64,000 bases of DNA, from assembly GCA_030765055.1 (NCBI GenBank), contig JAUKNK010000057.1, positions 714,501 to 778,500 of the forward strand, read 5' to 3'. The stretch is from Mantis religiosa (lineage: Eukaryota; Arthropoda; Insecta; Mantodea; Mantidae). This document shows, piece after piece, positions 21,850-32,429 of the stretch. The stretch's first letter is position 1, and each line of letters begins with the position of its first letter. The position numbers were made by a program, and so were the translations under genes. The notes beneath the pieces are model-generated. The model did no database searches. It saw only the letters and a program-made list of their open reading frames with translations, and was not told where the DNA came from.

Positions 21850-23330
21850 CTAAAACTTGCACGTCCAATATTTCTGAAATGGACACTGTTATTGGTGTGC
21901 AGTTTTCACAGTGTTTGATAGTCAGGGGCTCATAGTTTTAGCCTATAAATAGAATTTAATAACACTTAGGTGTATTTTTATAGCAAACATACACTTTTTA
22001 AAATAGAACAATGCCTAATGACATAAAAGATCAAAAGTATGGTAAATTAGAATGTTTATGATGTTTTCCGCAGAATTGTAATGCCAATAGCTCACGAGAT
22101 ATCTATTTTGTAACTTTTACACAGCGACAATTATGTGTTCCATTCAACCTGCTTAGTTGCTAGATACGATTTTGTTATGGTTTGTTTACAGATGTTTGCA
22201 GTTCATTTGTACATTGCCACATTCTAGTCAGTGATAGTTCAAGCAGTAGGTTGTGAATGAAGATAGGATTTACCAATGCAGAAAAAGGTGACATGCCCAT
22301 GGGGTATGGAGAGAGTAGAAGAATGTAGTTCGTTCTTGTATGGTGTTTTTTTTATTTCGTTCCAAAGGGTCCGTCTGTTAACCTCCGAATGAGGTCCAGC
22401 CTTATGGTGTATAGGGAAAGATATTCCAATATATGTCAACCATCTCTGCATTTATTTAGCAACCTCTTTAAACAGTTACATGAAAGTGCTAGTGTAACAC
22501 CAGGAAAACATAAGAGAAACAAATAGGAGACTGGAGATGTAGGAGAAATGAATGTTTTGGCTGTTGTTAGAGTAGATTCACAAATAAGTTGCCACACAAT
22601 CACACGTGGGAGTGGAATGAGTCAGGCAAGTGTACTTTGCATTTTCCATCAACAAAGGTTCCATTTCTATCACATCTCTCTTCATCAAGAACTGCATAGA
22701 AACAATATTGAGAATTGTATTAACTCCTGAGCAAAGAGCCATTGTTAGAATGTTTACATCCCTGGTGTCATGGTGATGGCAAATACTAGTCAGCCCATTC
22801 CACTATCTTAAAAGTTGTCATGGAAGAAGTGAAAAATGCAATATTTAAGCACAGTCACTGATGAAGTAGCTTTTATCTTTCTGTATTTTGTATTGTTGTG
22901 AAACCATTTGATTTCCTAAGATCTAGATGATTTTACTTGAGTTCGAGTAATTTTAGTTTCTAGAACATTTAATTTGTGAATGGAAGGTTGTAAATGCAGT
23001 GTAAAGTCAGGTTCAGTTGAGTTGCTAGTTATGATTGTACCAGTGAGTATCAGAGTTGTTAAGAATCAGTTGGCTGGAGTAGTTGTGTCGCTAGTACTGG
23101 GTATTGGTCTGTCAGTAGTGAATGGGTAGAAATTGCATCAGTATGGGTTAGTGAATTATAATGGAACATTTGATTAATGTGCTCATTTTGTGTATTTGCA
23201 AATAGTAAAAGTGTTTGTAAGTCAGCGTTTGGATAAAAATTCTAGTGACAATGTGAGTTTCCTACACTTTACATTGTAATTCAGTCACCCAACTTTTGTC
23301 AGATAATATCATTAACTGAATCTCAACTTA
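21850..23330. other. Intergenic sequence; right end belongs to the duplicated block
   Basis: From about 22925 to 23028 the sequence matches 36080-36181 (start of the second zinc-finger block). The remainder shows no gene. Confidence 0.5.
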
Positions 23331-23333
23331 GTA

Positions 23334-24452
23334 CAAGGGTGGATCAAATATAAACGGGAATTCTTTTTTGAAATTTATTGTATCAACAAACAAAAATGCT
23401 CATATACAGATTACTTTTATACGTAGTGTCCTGCCTTCGATACACATTTTCTCCATTGGATTGGCAAGTTTTTGAGGTCATATGTATAGAAAGAAGGACA
23501 CATGCAGAGCCAGTATGAACCCTTGTACACTTGTGTCATCATCAAACCGCTGTCCTAGATCTTTTTTGAGTGGTCCAAAAAAGTGCTAGTCGCAGGATTG
23601 TAAAGACGGCGTTCCAGAGGTGTCCAATGCAGTATGTGGCCTCGCATGTTCAGTGAGAAGAATGACATTTCGGATTGGCTGTTGGCTTCGCTTGTTGCAA
23701 TATGCAGCTTTTGCTGAATCCAAAATGTGACAGTAATAGGCTGCATTGATTGTCCTTCATTAGTGAAGAAATGCAAAATGCCTGCGGAGTGCCAGAAAAT
23801 AGATACTAGCACCTTTCCAGCAGATGGGCATGTTCTGACCTCGACCGGACTTGCTTAGTCTCCTCGCTGTCACTCCGTGCTTGCTTTGCTTTGTGTCATG
23901 ATGAACCATGTTTCATCACAAATCACGTATCTGGCGCACAGTTTTCTATACTGGAGTTCATCTCGAATGATTAAATACTTCCATAACTTGTCCTTCTGAA
24001 AAAAAAGAACCACTTTCGGATTCCTTTATGCACCGATCTTCTTCAGTAATTTCACAAATGTGAACAATGTTATCTGCAGTAATGCTTGTCCCTGATCTGC
24101 TTCTTTGAGGTTAATTTTCTACAGTTTCTCTTCCTGCCACAAAATATTTAGCCCACTCATACACTCCAGTCTTCAAAATTATTTCTTCCCAAACTGTGTG
24201 CAGAGCTGTGTAAAACTTTCCAAAGGCTTGGTGTCCTTTTTTGCAAGAAAACTGAGAATGAGGCATTGTGTAACAGACATGTGCAGCTATTACTCAATCA
24301 TGGCCCAGCCCCATTCTCCGCAGTGTATGCATACACTGTACCCTCTCTGTAGATAACCGCCCCCCCCCAACATACTGACAAAGTTTCACCTCAAAATTAT
24401 TACCAACGACAGTGTTACATCAAACTTCCCGTTTATATTTGATATGCCCTCG
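23334..24452 (-). mobile_element. Mariner-family transposon, near full length
   Basis: A 1119-bp element flanked by TA on both sides (23332-23333 and 24453-24454), as for all Tc1/mariner insertions. The ends are imperfect inverted repeats of about 27 bp (caagggtggatcaaatataa on the left, cgagggcatatcaaatataa as complement of the right end). It encodes a broken transposase on the minus strand. The size suits a mariner, which is normally about 1.3 kb with a single gene; about 15% may be lost. Confidence 0.85.
23400..24270 (-). pseudogene. Mariner transposase pseudogene
   Basis: N-terminal HTH region from about 24265: MPHSQFSCKKGHQAFGKFYT, GVYEWAKYFVAGRETVE and RSRSGTSITADNIVHIC. Catalytic part: CDETWFIMTQSKAST (first acid block), VLVSIFWHSAGILHFF, then HILHWTPLERRLYNP where intact copies have an HDNARPHTA block, and PIQWRKCVSKAGHYV at the end. 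Stops and frameshifts break it into several frames, and the middle around the second Asp is damaged. It is related to cut-and-paste transposases of the mariner (DD34D) group. Confidence 0.75.
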
Positions 24453-24459
24453 TACCATT

Positions 24460-25029
24460 GAGTTGATTAATAACAATACATCACTTACTTGTTTAATCTT
24501 AAGGAAAATTGTTTGTCCTTTCTGGCATCCTTGGTTCTTGTAGTGTTAAATTAAAAAGTTGTATGACACTATATAGGATACTGTATGATTTGTTGCCCTC
24601 CGTGGATGTTTTATTACTAGAACTGTTATGCCATGCCTGCTTAATTTTAATATCACAGCAAACCTTAGAACTACAGTAACAGAATACAACTAACTATTAT
24701 ATTAGTAATTGTCACATAGCAGTTTGAGTTTGCTTTGATATCTACCCATGACATTTTAAACATATTAGGAGGCTTAATGTTGGTACAGTAAGTCAGTAGC
24801 CTAGCTAGAGTGATAATAGCATTGACATAAACAGACCACTGTCAGTAGTTTGAGATCTTCACATGTCTTTGAGTTTCTTAAGTCTGGTTCAACTTTTTAA
24901 GAAGTTGTTTGTATGATAAGAGAACAGTGATATTTAGTGTGGTTTGAACAATTATTGATAGATTCATGAAGCTGATGGTTAAATTTACTTATAGTTTTTG
25001 GTATATGAAATATGATTTTTCCTTCACAG
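24460..25029. other. Upstream region or 5' intron of the zinc-finger gene
   Basis: No coding motif. It ends in a pyrimidine stretch and cacag (25029), a plausible splice acceptor, so a 5' non-coding exon may lie further upstream. Confidence 0.4.
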
Positions 25030-25505
25030 ATTTATTTCTGGAAATACAGCAACATCCAATTCGACAGCTGTTTGAAATGGATGAGAAAATAGAAATCAAA
25101 GAAGAGAATCCCCTTGAAGACGACACACCCTCACAGAATGAGAGAGAGTTCTTTCACAAAGTTGTTACAGCAAACACAAACATTGATGATGTCACTGATT
25201 GTGAGATAACAGTCAAAACAGAAATTAAATCAGAGACTCCTTTTATCAAAGATCTTGTCAAGCAGATTAAGAGCGAAACTGCTACTTGGAGCAACAACTG
25301 CAGTATAAATGGGAAATCAGAAATTGAACAACAGACTCTATTTTCAGACATTGGTTCACAGAATGAGAGAGAATTTCTTCTAGAGGATCCTGTAATGATT
25401 GATAACAAATATAACAGTATTCACGAAATTGATAATAAAATAGAAATTAAAGAAGAAGCTTGTTGGCTGGAAACAGAAACTTCATCAATTGGTGATAATA
25501 CTAAG
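25030..25505 (+). other. Zinc-finger gene 1, coding exon 1
   Basis: The acceptor is ttccttcacag before 25030 and the donor is aag/gtaagat at 25505. Coding starts at the ATG 25077, giving 143 residues, and ends between codons (phase 0). An open frame runs further upstream to 24966 across the acceptor. I therefore treat 24966-25029 as intron, though a longer N-terminus is possible. Confidence 0.7.
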
Positions 25506-28500
25506 GTAAGATATATAGAAACCTGCTGCATTAGACTGAGCAATGTTTTGTAATAATGTCGCCAATATATTATGTACTATTGCAGAATATTATCTTTTGT
25601 GCTGAAATAAAGAGTAAACTTAAGTCACTGATTCAAAGACAACAGTGGACTATGTCATAAACCTTTAAACATATGCCCAGGACATATCAGCTGACTCTCA
25701 TAGCTATAAGCTTCTGGAGTATGAACCAAAACTTTATAGATAATTTGGATATCATTTCATACAAGTATGTATACAAAAAGAATGGCAATTGGCACTCTTC
25801 CAGGTTTTTACATTTTAAATACAATACAGTATCTATGTTTAAGTATGTTCAGATATGATTGCATTTTTGAGAAGACCTGTATACAAAAAGCAATTTGCAT
25901 TTACTGCTTTATTATTATCATCATTAATCAAGGTACAGGTTGTACTGAGGAATCTACTAGCTACTTCACTGATGACATGACCAAATGTGTTATTGGTATA
26001 AATGAATCTAACATGTTAATCTTTCTTTCCTGTCTGTGTTCCTGTCTTAATATTTGTAAGTGCTTGACCACTTTAATCGTATATTCTGATTTATTAAACA
26101 TTTCTGTTTCTAGTTCTGTGTTCTCTAAACCAAACAAATACCTTCTCCACTTGGTTTTTGTACCCATTATTGCAAGATCAAATATCAAATACTGTCTCTA
26201 CATATCTTGTAAATATCTTAGCAGTACATTTAACACTATGTACATATTTGTGTGAAAGTAATACATTTGAATTACTCTGTTACAGGATGTGGTCCTTCCT
26301 CCAATAAAATGTTCAAGGTGAGTCCTTACTCTTTTCAGTTATAAGCCTTATGTTTACTCTAGCATTTATGTTTTAGTACATGTGTCATCAAGCTCTTGAA
26401 CTAATTCAAATAGATGTACCGTAGAAATTGCTCTAAGCAAAATCATATGGGACAAAAGAAATTTCCACATTGAACATGTTTCGGTCCACAAAATACAAGA
26501 TATTCTAGATAGTCAGCATGAAAAATTCAATACCATGGCCGGAATTTGAACCACGGATCTCCTGGTTTCCATCCAGTTGCTCTTACCTTTTGAGCTACCA
26601 TGGCCAACGTACTGTCATGACATTAAATTCTCCAGTTGACTCGTATATTTCCACGGTAGAACACTAGAGGCTCCTGCATCCGAGATACAGCTTCTGTGGC
26701 GACTTTTTGCCGTAAGTACTTAAGTCCCAGGCTTCATCATTTAACTCTTATTATTTTAGTTAATTGGTGGAAAATAATGATTTCTCTACACTAGCCGTTT
26801 ATAGGCTAAGGTTTTTGATAGAGTCAACATTAAAAATTCAATTCAATGGCCATGATTTGAACCACGGATCTCCTGGTTTCCGTCCAGTCGCTCTTAACCG
26901 TTGAACTACCATGGCCAACGTGTCATCCTAACATTAAATTCTCCAGTACCGGTAGACCACTAGAGGCTCTCGCATCCGAGGTACACGGTTTGTGGCGACT
27001 TCCTGTCGTAAGTACGTAAGTCCCAGGCTTCATCATTTAACTCTTATTTTAGTTAATTGGTGGAAATTAATGATTTCTCTACACTAGCTGTATATAGGCT
27101 AAGGTTTTTGATAGAGTCAACATGAAAAATTCAATGCAATGGCTGGGATTTGAACCACAGATCTCCTGGTTTCTGTCCAGTCGCTCTTATCCTTTGAGCT
27201 ACCATGGCCAACGTGCCATCCTAACATTAAATGCTCCAGTTGACTCATATATTTCCCTGGTAGACCACTAGAGGCTCTCGGATCCGAGATACATGGTTTG
27301 TGGCGACTTACTGTCGTAAGTACGTAAGTCCCAGGCTTCATCATTTAACTCTTATTTTAGTTAATTGGTGGAAAATAATGATTTCTCTACACTAGCTGTA
27401 TATAGGCTAAGGTTTTTGATAGAGTCAACATGAAAAATTCAATGCAATGGCTGGGATTTGAACCACGAATCTCCTGGTTTCTGTCCGGTGACTCTTAACC
27501 TTTGAGCTACCATGGCCAACGTGCCATCCTAACATTAAATTCTCCAGTTAGCTCGTATATTTCCCCAGTAGACCACTAGGGGCTCTTGCAAATGGTGAAT
27601 ATTGCATCACATCAATTTATTAATAGTTGTCTGACAGATACATTCTATTTGCTGCAAATGCGTACAAATGTTCTCATAAACCTGGAGCCAGCATATCCGT
27701 AATTGAGAGTGGCATTCAGAACATGGAGGACATCTAAATGACCCAAATAACAGTAATTTATAAATTACTGAATTTCTGAATACACTACAAATGTTAATGT
27801 GCTTTTCATTTTGTATTTTATGCAATTCGAATATTCTGTTATTCAGTATGCTGAACATCAACACTGTAGTAAAGAACTATATTTCTAAGTAAAGAAAGAC
27901 ATAAAACTGCTAAACTTATCAAGTACAGTGAGAAACTAAGGGCATTTTTTCAAAATCAGTTTTTTCAATAATTAGTAAGAATTAATTGGGTGCATTTATG
28001 TATATTTACTGTACTGTAATAAGGAATACATAAAACAGAACCTTAACTAAACGTTTTTTGCCTATCCTAAACAGTTAAAAAAATGACATAGTTCCTTTCT
28101 CCACTAAACAATTCATTTGAATTCTGTGTGATTTCAACAATGTGCAGAATGTTTGCTTATAGGATCCACTTTCTTTTACCATAGAGAGGATATTGAATTT
28201 AAATTTCAGCTCATAAGCAAACACTTCTGAAAATGTTACTATTGTTTCAACATTTTATAAGCGTCTTACCTGCTACAAGATATGTGGTAAAACCTTTCTG
28301 TTTTCATATCATACTAAGCATTTAGTAATTAGTAGTACAAGAGAGATAAAAGTAACCAGTTGAGGCTAAAGAGGATCAATTTAATCTTATATCTAAGATT
28401 CACCTTTCCTTTATTAAACTTTTGAACCAATACCTACAAAGATGCTAAATCCATTTGCTGTATACGTCTGTAATTTAAAGTCTACGTTGGTATATCCTTG

Positions 28501-31500
28501 TCTCTGCTTTTGAATGTCAAAAGTAAGTAATAGTAAAGGGATTAGCTCCTTAGTGGAATTAGGAAAAACCGGAGTTACAGGTATAATATTTGAAAAACTC
28601 CTGAGAGTTTGCTATAAAGACTTGACAAAACACAAGCCAAAATCCTAGAGGTGTATATAAATCGACAAAAGAAAGTAGGAAACAGGAATATATAGAGGTC
28701 AGTAGTAAAAAGAGCTATGGAAGAAATATGAATTCAGGATATATGGAATATAGAAAATAGAAATGTGGACATTTTATGGAAAATAACTACAGCCACAATG
28801 GAGGATATAGAAAGACAGATATGGGGAAGACTAGAAAATGGAAAAATCTTTAAATTTTATTCTGATCTAAAAGGGAATAGCACAAAAAGATATGTAAAAC
28901 TATGCAATAGACAGGACGGGGAAGGAATGTCTTGGGTAAGAATGGGATCAATGTAGTTAAGAAGCACAATAGGAATATGTGAATTATGTAGAGAAATAGA
29001 AAGTATGGTTCATTACTTACAAAAGTAGAGAACTAGCGCTATGCGAGGAGAAATATCAAAAGGTTTTAATCAAGATTATAGCATTAAGAATTGTTGCAAG
29101 AGAAAATAAAAATATGTGAAAGTTTTTTTGAAAAGTTAAAAAGAAGTAGATAAGAAAAGGAAGATTGACAATGAAAAAATGCTGGACCAACAATGGGAGT
29201 CAGATAGGAAATTACATTAGATGGCAGAGTGGATGCTATGCTACAATTAGATCTAAATGTTAGTTAAATTGTTCTGTCACACCAGCCGTGTGTATGCCAA
29301 ACTCTGGATAGGTTCAGTCAGACTGACAATTAATAGTGGCTGACTATAAAGCCTGGACTTAGGTTCTTACGTGTTATAAGTCGCCATTAAGGAGTTACTT
29401 GATATGTATATGAGAATTTCATAGTTGTTTACTGGGATAATGCGAGTCAATTGGAGAATTAATGTCAAATGAAATGTGTAGTGTTTAACGCCCGCTTTAC
29501 TACTTACGGCACAGCAGGCAATGACACTGATGATACATGAGATGAAGATGGAGCATCGGTGGAATGAGATGGTTGGGGAAACCGGAGGTCCCGGAGAAAA
29601 CCTGTCCCAGCGCCGTGTTGTCCACCACGAATTTCTTTACGGTCGCCTGGGATCGAACCCGGGCCGCTTTGGTGAGAGCCAAGCGGTCTAACCACTGAGC
29701 CACGCCGCGGCCACGAATTGTCATAATGGCATTAGTGTCATGCTCAATTGTTACAGCCACTGACAGAGACTGGGAGATCCCGGCTGTGACATTGAAGTTT
29801 TGGGTCTGACGTAGTCTGTCCAAATTCTCTCCTTTCATATTCTTTCTTCTTCCTCAATTGAACAAGAATGTGATGTGAGGACCTCTCAGTTCCACTTTTT
29901 CAGGTAAACCATTATTCAAAGCTTCCTTCACCCGCTATTGATAGGTGAAAGGAGAGACAAATGAGTGCAGTGTTTCCTGACACTTGAAGTCCCATTGCTG
30001 TAATAGAATAGCCGAAACTTTGTAAGGTATAGTTGATCATATTGCTGTGGGCATTAACTAATAATGGAGTTGTTTACTTGCTCTTTCTTCACCGCAATCT
30101 AGAGCAGAACAAGGGTTACAGTACTGGGCTGTACATTTCCAGATTAATTTAAAATGATAATTGTAGATAGATTCATTACTTGTAACTACTTTCCACTTAT
30201 CTCTGACTTTCGTCTGTCACACATTTTAAAAATAATACTGACTGATACTAAGTTCTGGAATATTTCAGATTATACCCAGAAGCAGTTCCTGTCGCGACTC
30301 TTGACAAGTCTCCATTGTTCTGTGCTGAAGTCCCAACAAGAAACACCAATTATGATTATCAAAAATATGATGTTACATGTGATGTACTAACTGCAAAGGA
30401 ATCCGTACATTCTGATCAATACGGTAAACGTAGTGATGGGGCAGAGACTTATATAGAACCTTTATACTTAGAACACAGTAATTTAAGTGATATGAGCAAA
30501 ACAACACAACAGTGTAGCACGAGTGAGAGCAGCTTAACATCTGAATCGAATTTGAAAACACATAACATTATTAATTATGGTAAGAAACCACATCAGTGTA
30601 ATGTTTGTGATAAGAGCTTTACTTGGCTATCACATTTGAAAAGGCACAATTTAGTTCATGAAGGTAAGAAGCCACATCGATGTAAAGTTTGTGATAAGAG
30701 CTTTACTCAGTTGTCAAATTTGAAAGTACATAATTTAGTTCATGAAAATAGCAAGTTACATAAATGTAAACTTTGTGGTAAGAGCTTTACTCAGCTGTCA
30801 GATCTGAAAATACATAATTTAATTCATGAAGGTAAGAAGCCACATCAGTGTAAAGTTTGTCATAAGAGCTTTATTCAGTTGTCAACTTTGAAAACTCATA
30901 CTTTCGTTCATGAAAGTACAAAGCCACACCAGTGTAAAGTTTGTGATAAGAGCTTTACTCAGTTGTCAAATTTGAAAGTACATAATTTAGTTCATGAAAA
31001 TAGCAAGTCACATAAATGTAAACTTTGTGGTAAGAGCTTTACTCTGTTGACATATTTGAAGAGACATAGTTTGGTCCATGAAGGTAAGAAGCCACAGCAA
31101 TGTAAGGTTTGTGATAAAAGCTTTACTCAGTTGTCACATTTAAAAATGCATAATCTTGTTCATGAAGGTAAGAAGGCACACCAATGTAAGGTTTGTGATA
31201 AAAGCTTTACTCAGTTGTCAAAATTGAAGAGACACAATTTAATTCATGAAGGTAAGAAGCCACACCAATGTAAAGTTTGTGATAAGGGCTTTACTCTGTT
31301 GTCATATTTGAAGAGACACAATTTAATTCATGAAGGTAAGAAGCCACACCAATGTAAGGTTTGTGATAAGAGCTTTACTGAGTTGTCAAATTTGAAGAGA
31401 CACAATTTAATTCATGAAGGTAAGAAGCCACACCAATGTAAAGTTTGTGATAAGGGCTTTACTCTGTTGTCATATTTGAAAATACATAATTTAATTCACG

Positions 31501-32015
31501 AAGGTAAGAAGCCACACCAATGTAAAGTTTGTGATAAAAGCTTTACTCAGTTGTCACATTTAAAAATGCATAATCTTGTTCATGAAGGTAAGAAGGCACA
31601 CCAATGTAAGGTTTGTGATAAAAGCTTTACTCAGTTGTCAAAATTGAAGAGACACAATTTAATTCATGAAGGTAAGAAGCCACACCAATGTAAAGTTTGT
31701 GATAAGAGCTTTACTCGTTTGGACAAATTGAAAATACATATTCTAGTTCATGAAGGTAAGAAGCCACACCAATGTAAGGTTTGTGATAAGAGCTTTACTC
31801 AGTTGTCAAATTTGAAGAGACACAATTTAATTCATGAAGGTAAGAAGCCACACCAATGTAAAGTTTGTGATAAGGGCTTTACTGTGTTGTCATATTTGAA
31901 AATACATAATTTAATTCACGAAGGTAAGAAGCCACACCAATGTAAAGTTTGTGATAAGAGCTTTACTCAGTTGTCAACCTTGAAAACACATAATTTGGTT
32001 CATGAACGTAAGTAG
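25077..32015 (+). CDS. C2H2 zinc-finger protein with 17 fingers (three coding exons)
   Basis: Predicted nuclear DNA-binding protein of 735 residues from joining 25077-25505, 26286-26317 and 30269-32015. Junctions are phase 0 and phase 2, the joined length (2208 nt) is divisible by three, and all borders are GT-AG. The start chosen is the ATG in gaaatgg at 25077, just before an IEIKEE motif. Residues 1-143 form an acidic leader with repeated KIEIKEE/TEIKSE blocks, which occurs ahead of zinc-finger arrays in insects. Residues of about 260 onward are 17 tandem C-x2-C-x12-H-x3-H fingers of 28 residues with the linker EGKKPHQ. No KRAB, ZAD or BTB domain is visible. Residues -1/2/3/6 vary between fingers (QSNR, QSHM, QSKR, LSYR, RDKI), as in a DNA reader. 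Target and function are unknown. A broken paralogue lies at 36.2-50.4 kb. Confidence 0.82.
26286..26317 (+). other. Zinc-finger gene 1, 32-nt microexon
   Basis: Flanked by tctgttacag on the left and gtgagt on the right, it encodes DVVLPPIKCS plus two bases of the next codon. The exon and its splice signals are conserved in the duplicate (37647-37678), differing at one base. Its phases (0 in, 2 out) fit both neighbours exactly. Confidence 0.8.
26510..27589 (-). repeat. Tandem array of four tRNA-like units (SINE-derived)
   Basis: Four tRNA-like segments occur near 26530-26610, 26845-26920, 27140-27215 and 27445-27520 on the minus strand, in head-to-tail units of about 290-310 bp. Each reads ccatggtagctcaa (A-box-like) and ends with ggttcaaatcc or a close variant; copies 3 and 4 match the RNA polymerase III B box exactly. 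An anticodon-arm-like hairpin (ctgg/ccag) lies between. The remainder of the unit (ttaactcttattttagttaa, ggtttttgatagagtcaaca) is repeated too. The last unit is truncated. The cloverleaf is imperfect, so these are not functional tRNA genes. Confidence 0.8.
27590..28600. other. Intron 2 sequence, no feature seen
   Basis: AT-rich intronic sequence without a recognisable element. Confidence 0.45.
28640..29230 (+). pseudogene. Possible LINE C-terminal remnant
   Basis: The open frame 28765-28956 and its shifted continuation give WGRLENGKIFKFYSDLKG, SWVRMGSM and CELCREIESMVHYLQK. The last resembles the C-x2-C...H-x-L...C cluster after RNase H in many LINEs. The composition is very A-rich. This is a weak call based on that cluster alone. 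Confidence 0.3.
29468..29712 (-). mobile_element. tRNA-Glu-derived SINE
   Basis: On the minus strand the element starts ggccgcggcgtggctcagtg. An A box (tggctcagtgg, 29692-29702) and B box (ggttcgatccc, 29649-29659) are spaced as in a tRNA. Between them is an anticodon arm with loop ctctcac, so the anticodon is CUC with U33 preserved. The run into cggcccgggttcgat is that of eukaryotic tRNA-Glu. A tRNA-unrelated body follows and ends gggcgttaaacactacacat and a few more bases. A 5'-truncated second copy lies at 55323-55515. It has no coding capacity and would move using a LINE's machinery. Confidence 0.85.
30269..32015 (+). other. Zinc-finger gene 1, terminal exon with all 17 fingers
   Basis: The acceptor is ggaatatttcag before 30269. 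The first base completes an Arg codon and the exon reads LYPEAVPVATLDKSP before the spacer and fingers. The paralogue at 49160 has the matching start LREALPVATLGNSP after acatttcag. The frame ends at TAG 32013-32015, but one more recognisable finger follows the stop. Confidence 0.85.
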
Positions 32016-32112
32016 GCATACCAATGTAAATTTTGTCATTACAGCTTTAGTCGTTTGTCACTTTTGAAAGTACATAGTTTGATTCATGACAATAACAGCA
32101 CACAATAATGTG
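32016..32112 (+). pseudogene. Eighteenth finger beyond the stop
   Basis: After the TAG the same frame reads YQCKFCHYSFSRLSLLKVH and SLIHDNNSTQ, then stops. It has all four Cys/His ligands. The paralogue has a matching degenerate end (NSTQ equivalent near 50390), so the ancestral protein probably ended here and the present stop is secondary. Confidence 0.7.
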
Positions 32113-32418
32113 TTAAATATTCATTGTCATGTTTCCTAAACAATTTGATTTATGAGGCTATGAAGCGTAGATGAACAGAGTATGTTAGCAGAACACTACT
32201 TGTCTTCTTTCAAGGAAGCATTTCTTATTGTTCAGGGAATAGGTGGTTTTGATTTCAGCAGTGTGTATGATGGTGTTTATTATCATCACATTATTAGTAG
32301 TAGTTGAATTATTATTTAGCTCATGTTAAATATATTAATTTGTATGCATATAGTAAATGTATTTACATAGTCAACTATTATCTAAATGTGTCAAATTATT
32401 GTCATCTTCAGGTCTGAC

Positions 32419-32424
32419 AATAAA
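32419..32424 (+). terminator. Polyadenylation signal of zinc-finger gene 1
   Basis: AATAAA about 400 bp after the stop, in a stretch conserved with 50699-50704 downstream of the paralogue. It is the most likely 3' end signal. Confidence 0.5.
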
Positions 32425-32429
32425 CAATT

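Noticed and set aside
24360..24369. Run of nine or more C as a regulatory element
   Set aside because: A short homopolymer inside the decayed mariner; no reason to assign a function.
25767..26255. 162-codon open frame in intron 1 of the zinc-finger gene
   Set aside because: It lies in sequence duplicated at 36.5-36.8 kb, where the frame is not preserved. The hydrophobic AT-rich composition is typical of chance frames.
26510..27589. Four functional tRNA genes
   Set aside because: Stems are imperfect, U33 is not kept, and the tRNA-like part is embedded in a longer repeated unit, so SINE-derived copies fit better.
29641..29712. A genuine tRNA-Glu gene
   Set aside because: The acceptor stem does not close and the sequence continues into a SINE body that recurs at 55.3 kb.
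30580..32015. Regular 84-bp repeats as a possible CRISPR or satellite array
   Set aside because: The period equals one 28-residue zinc finger, the frame is open throughout and Cys/His ligands are conserved. This is coding repetition.
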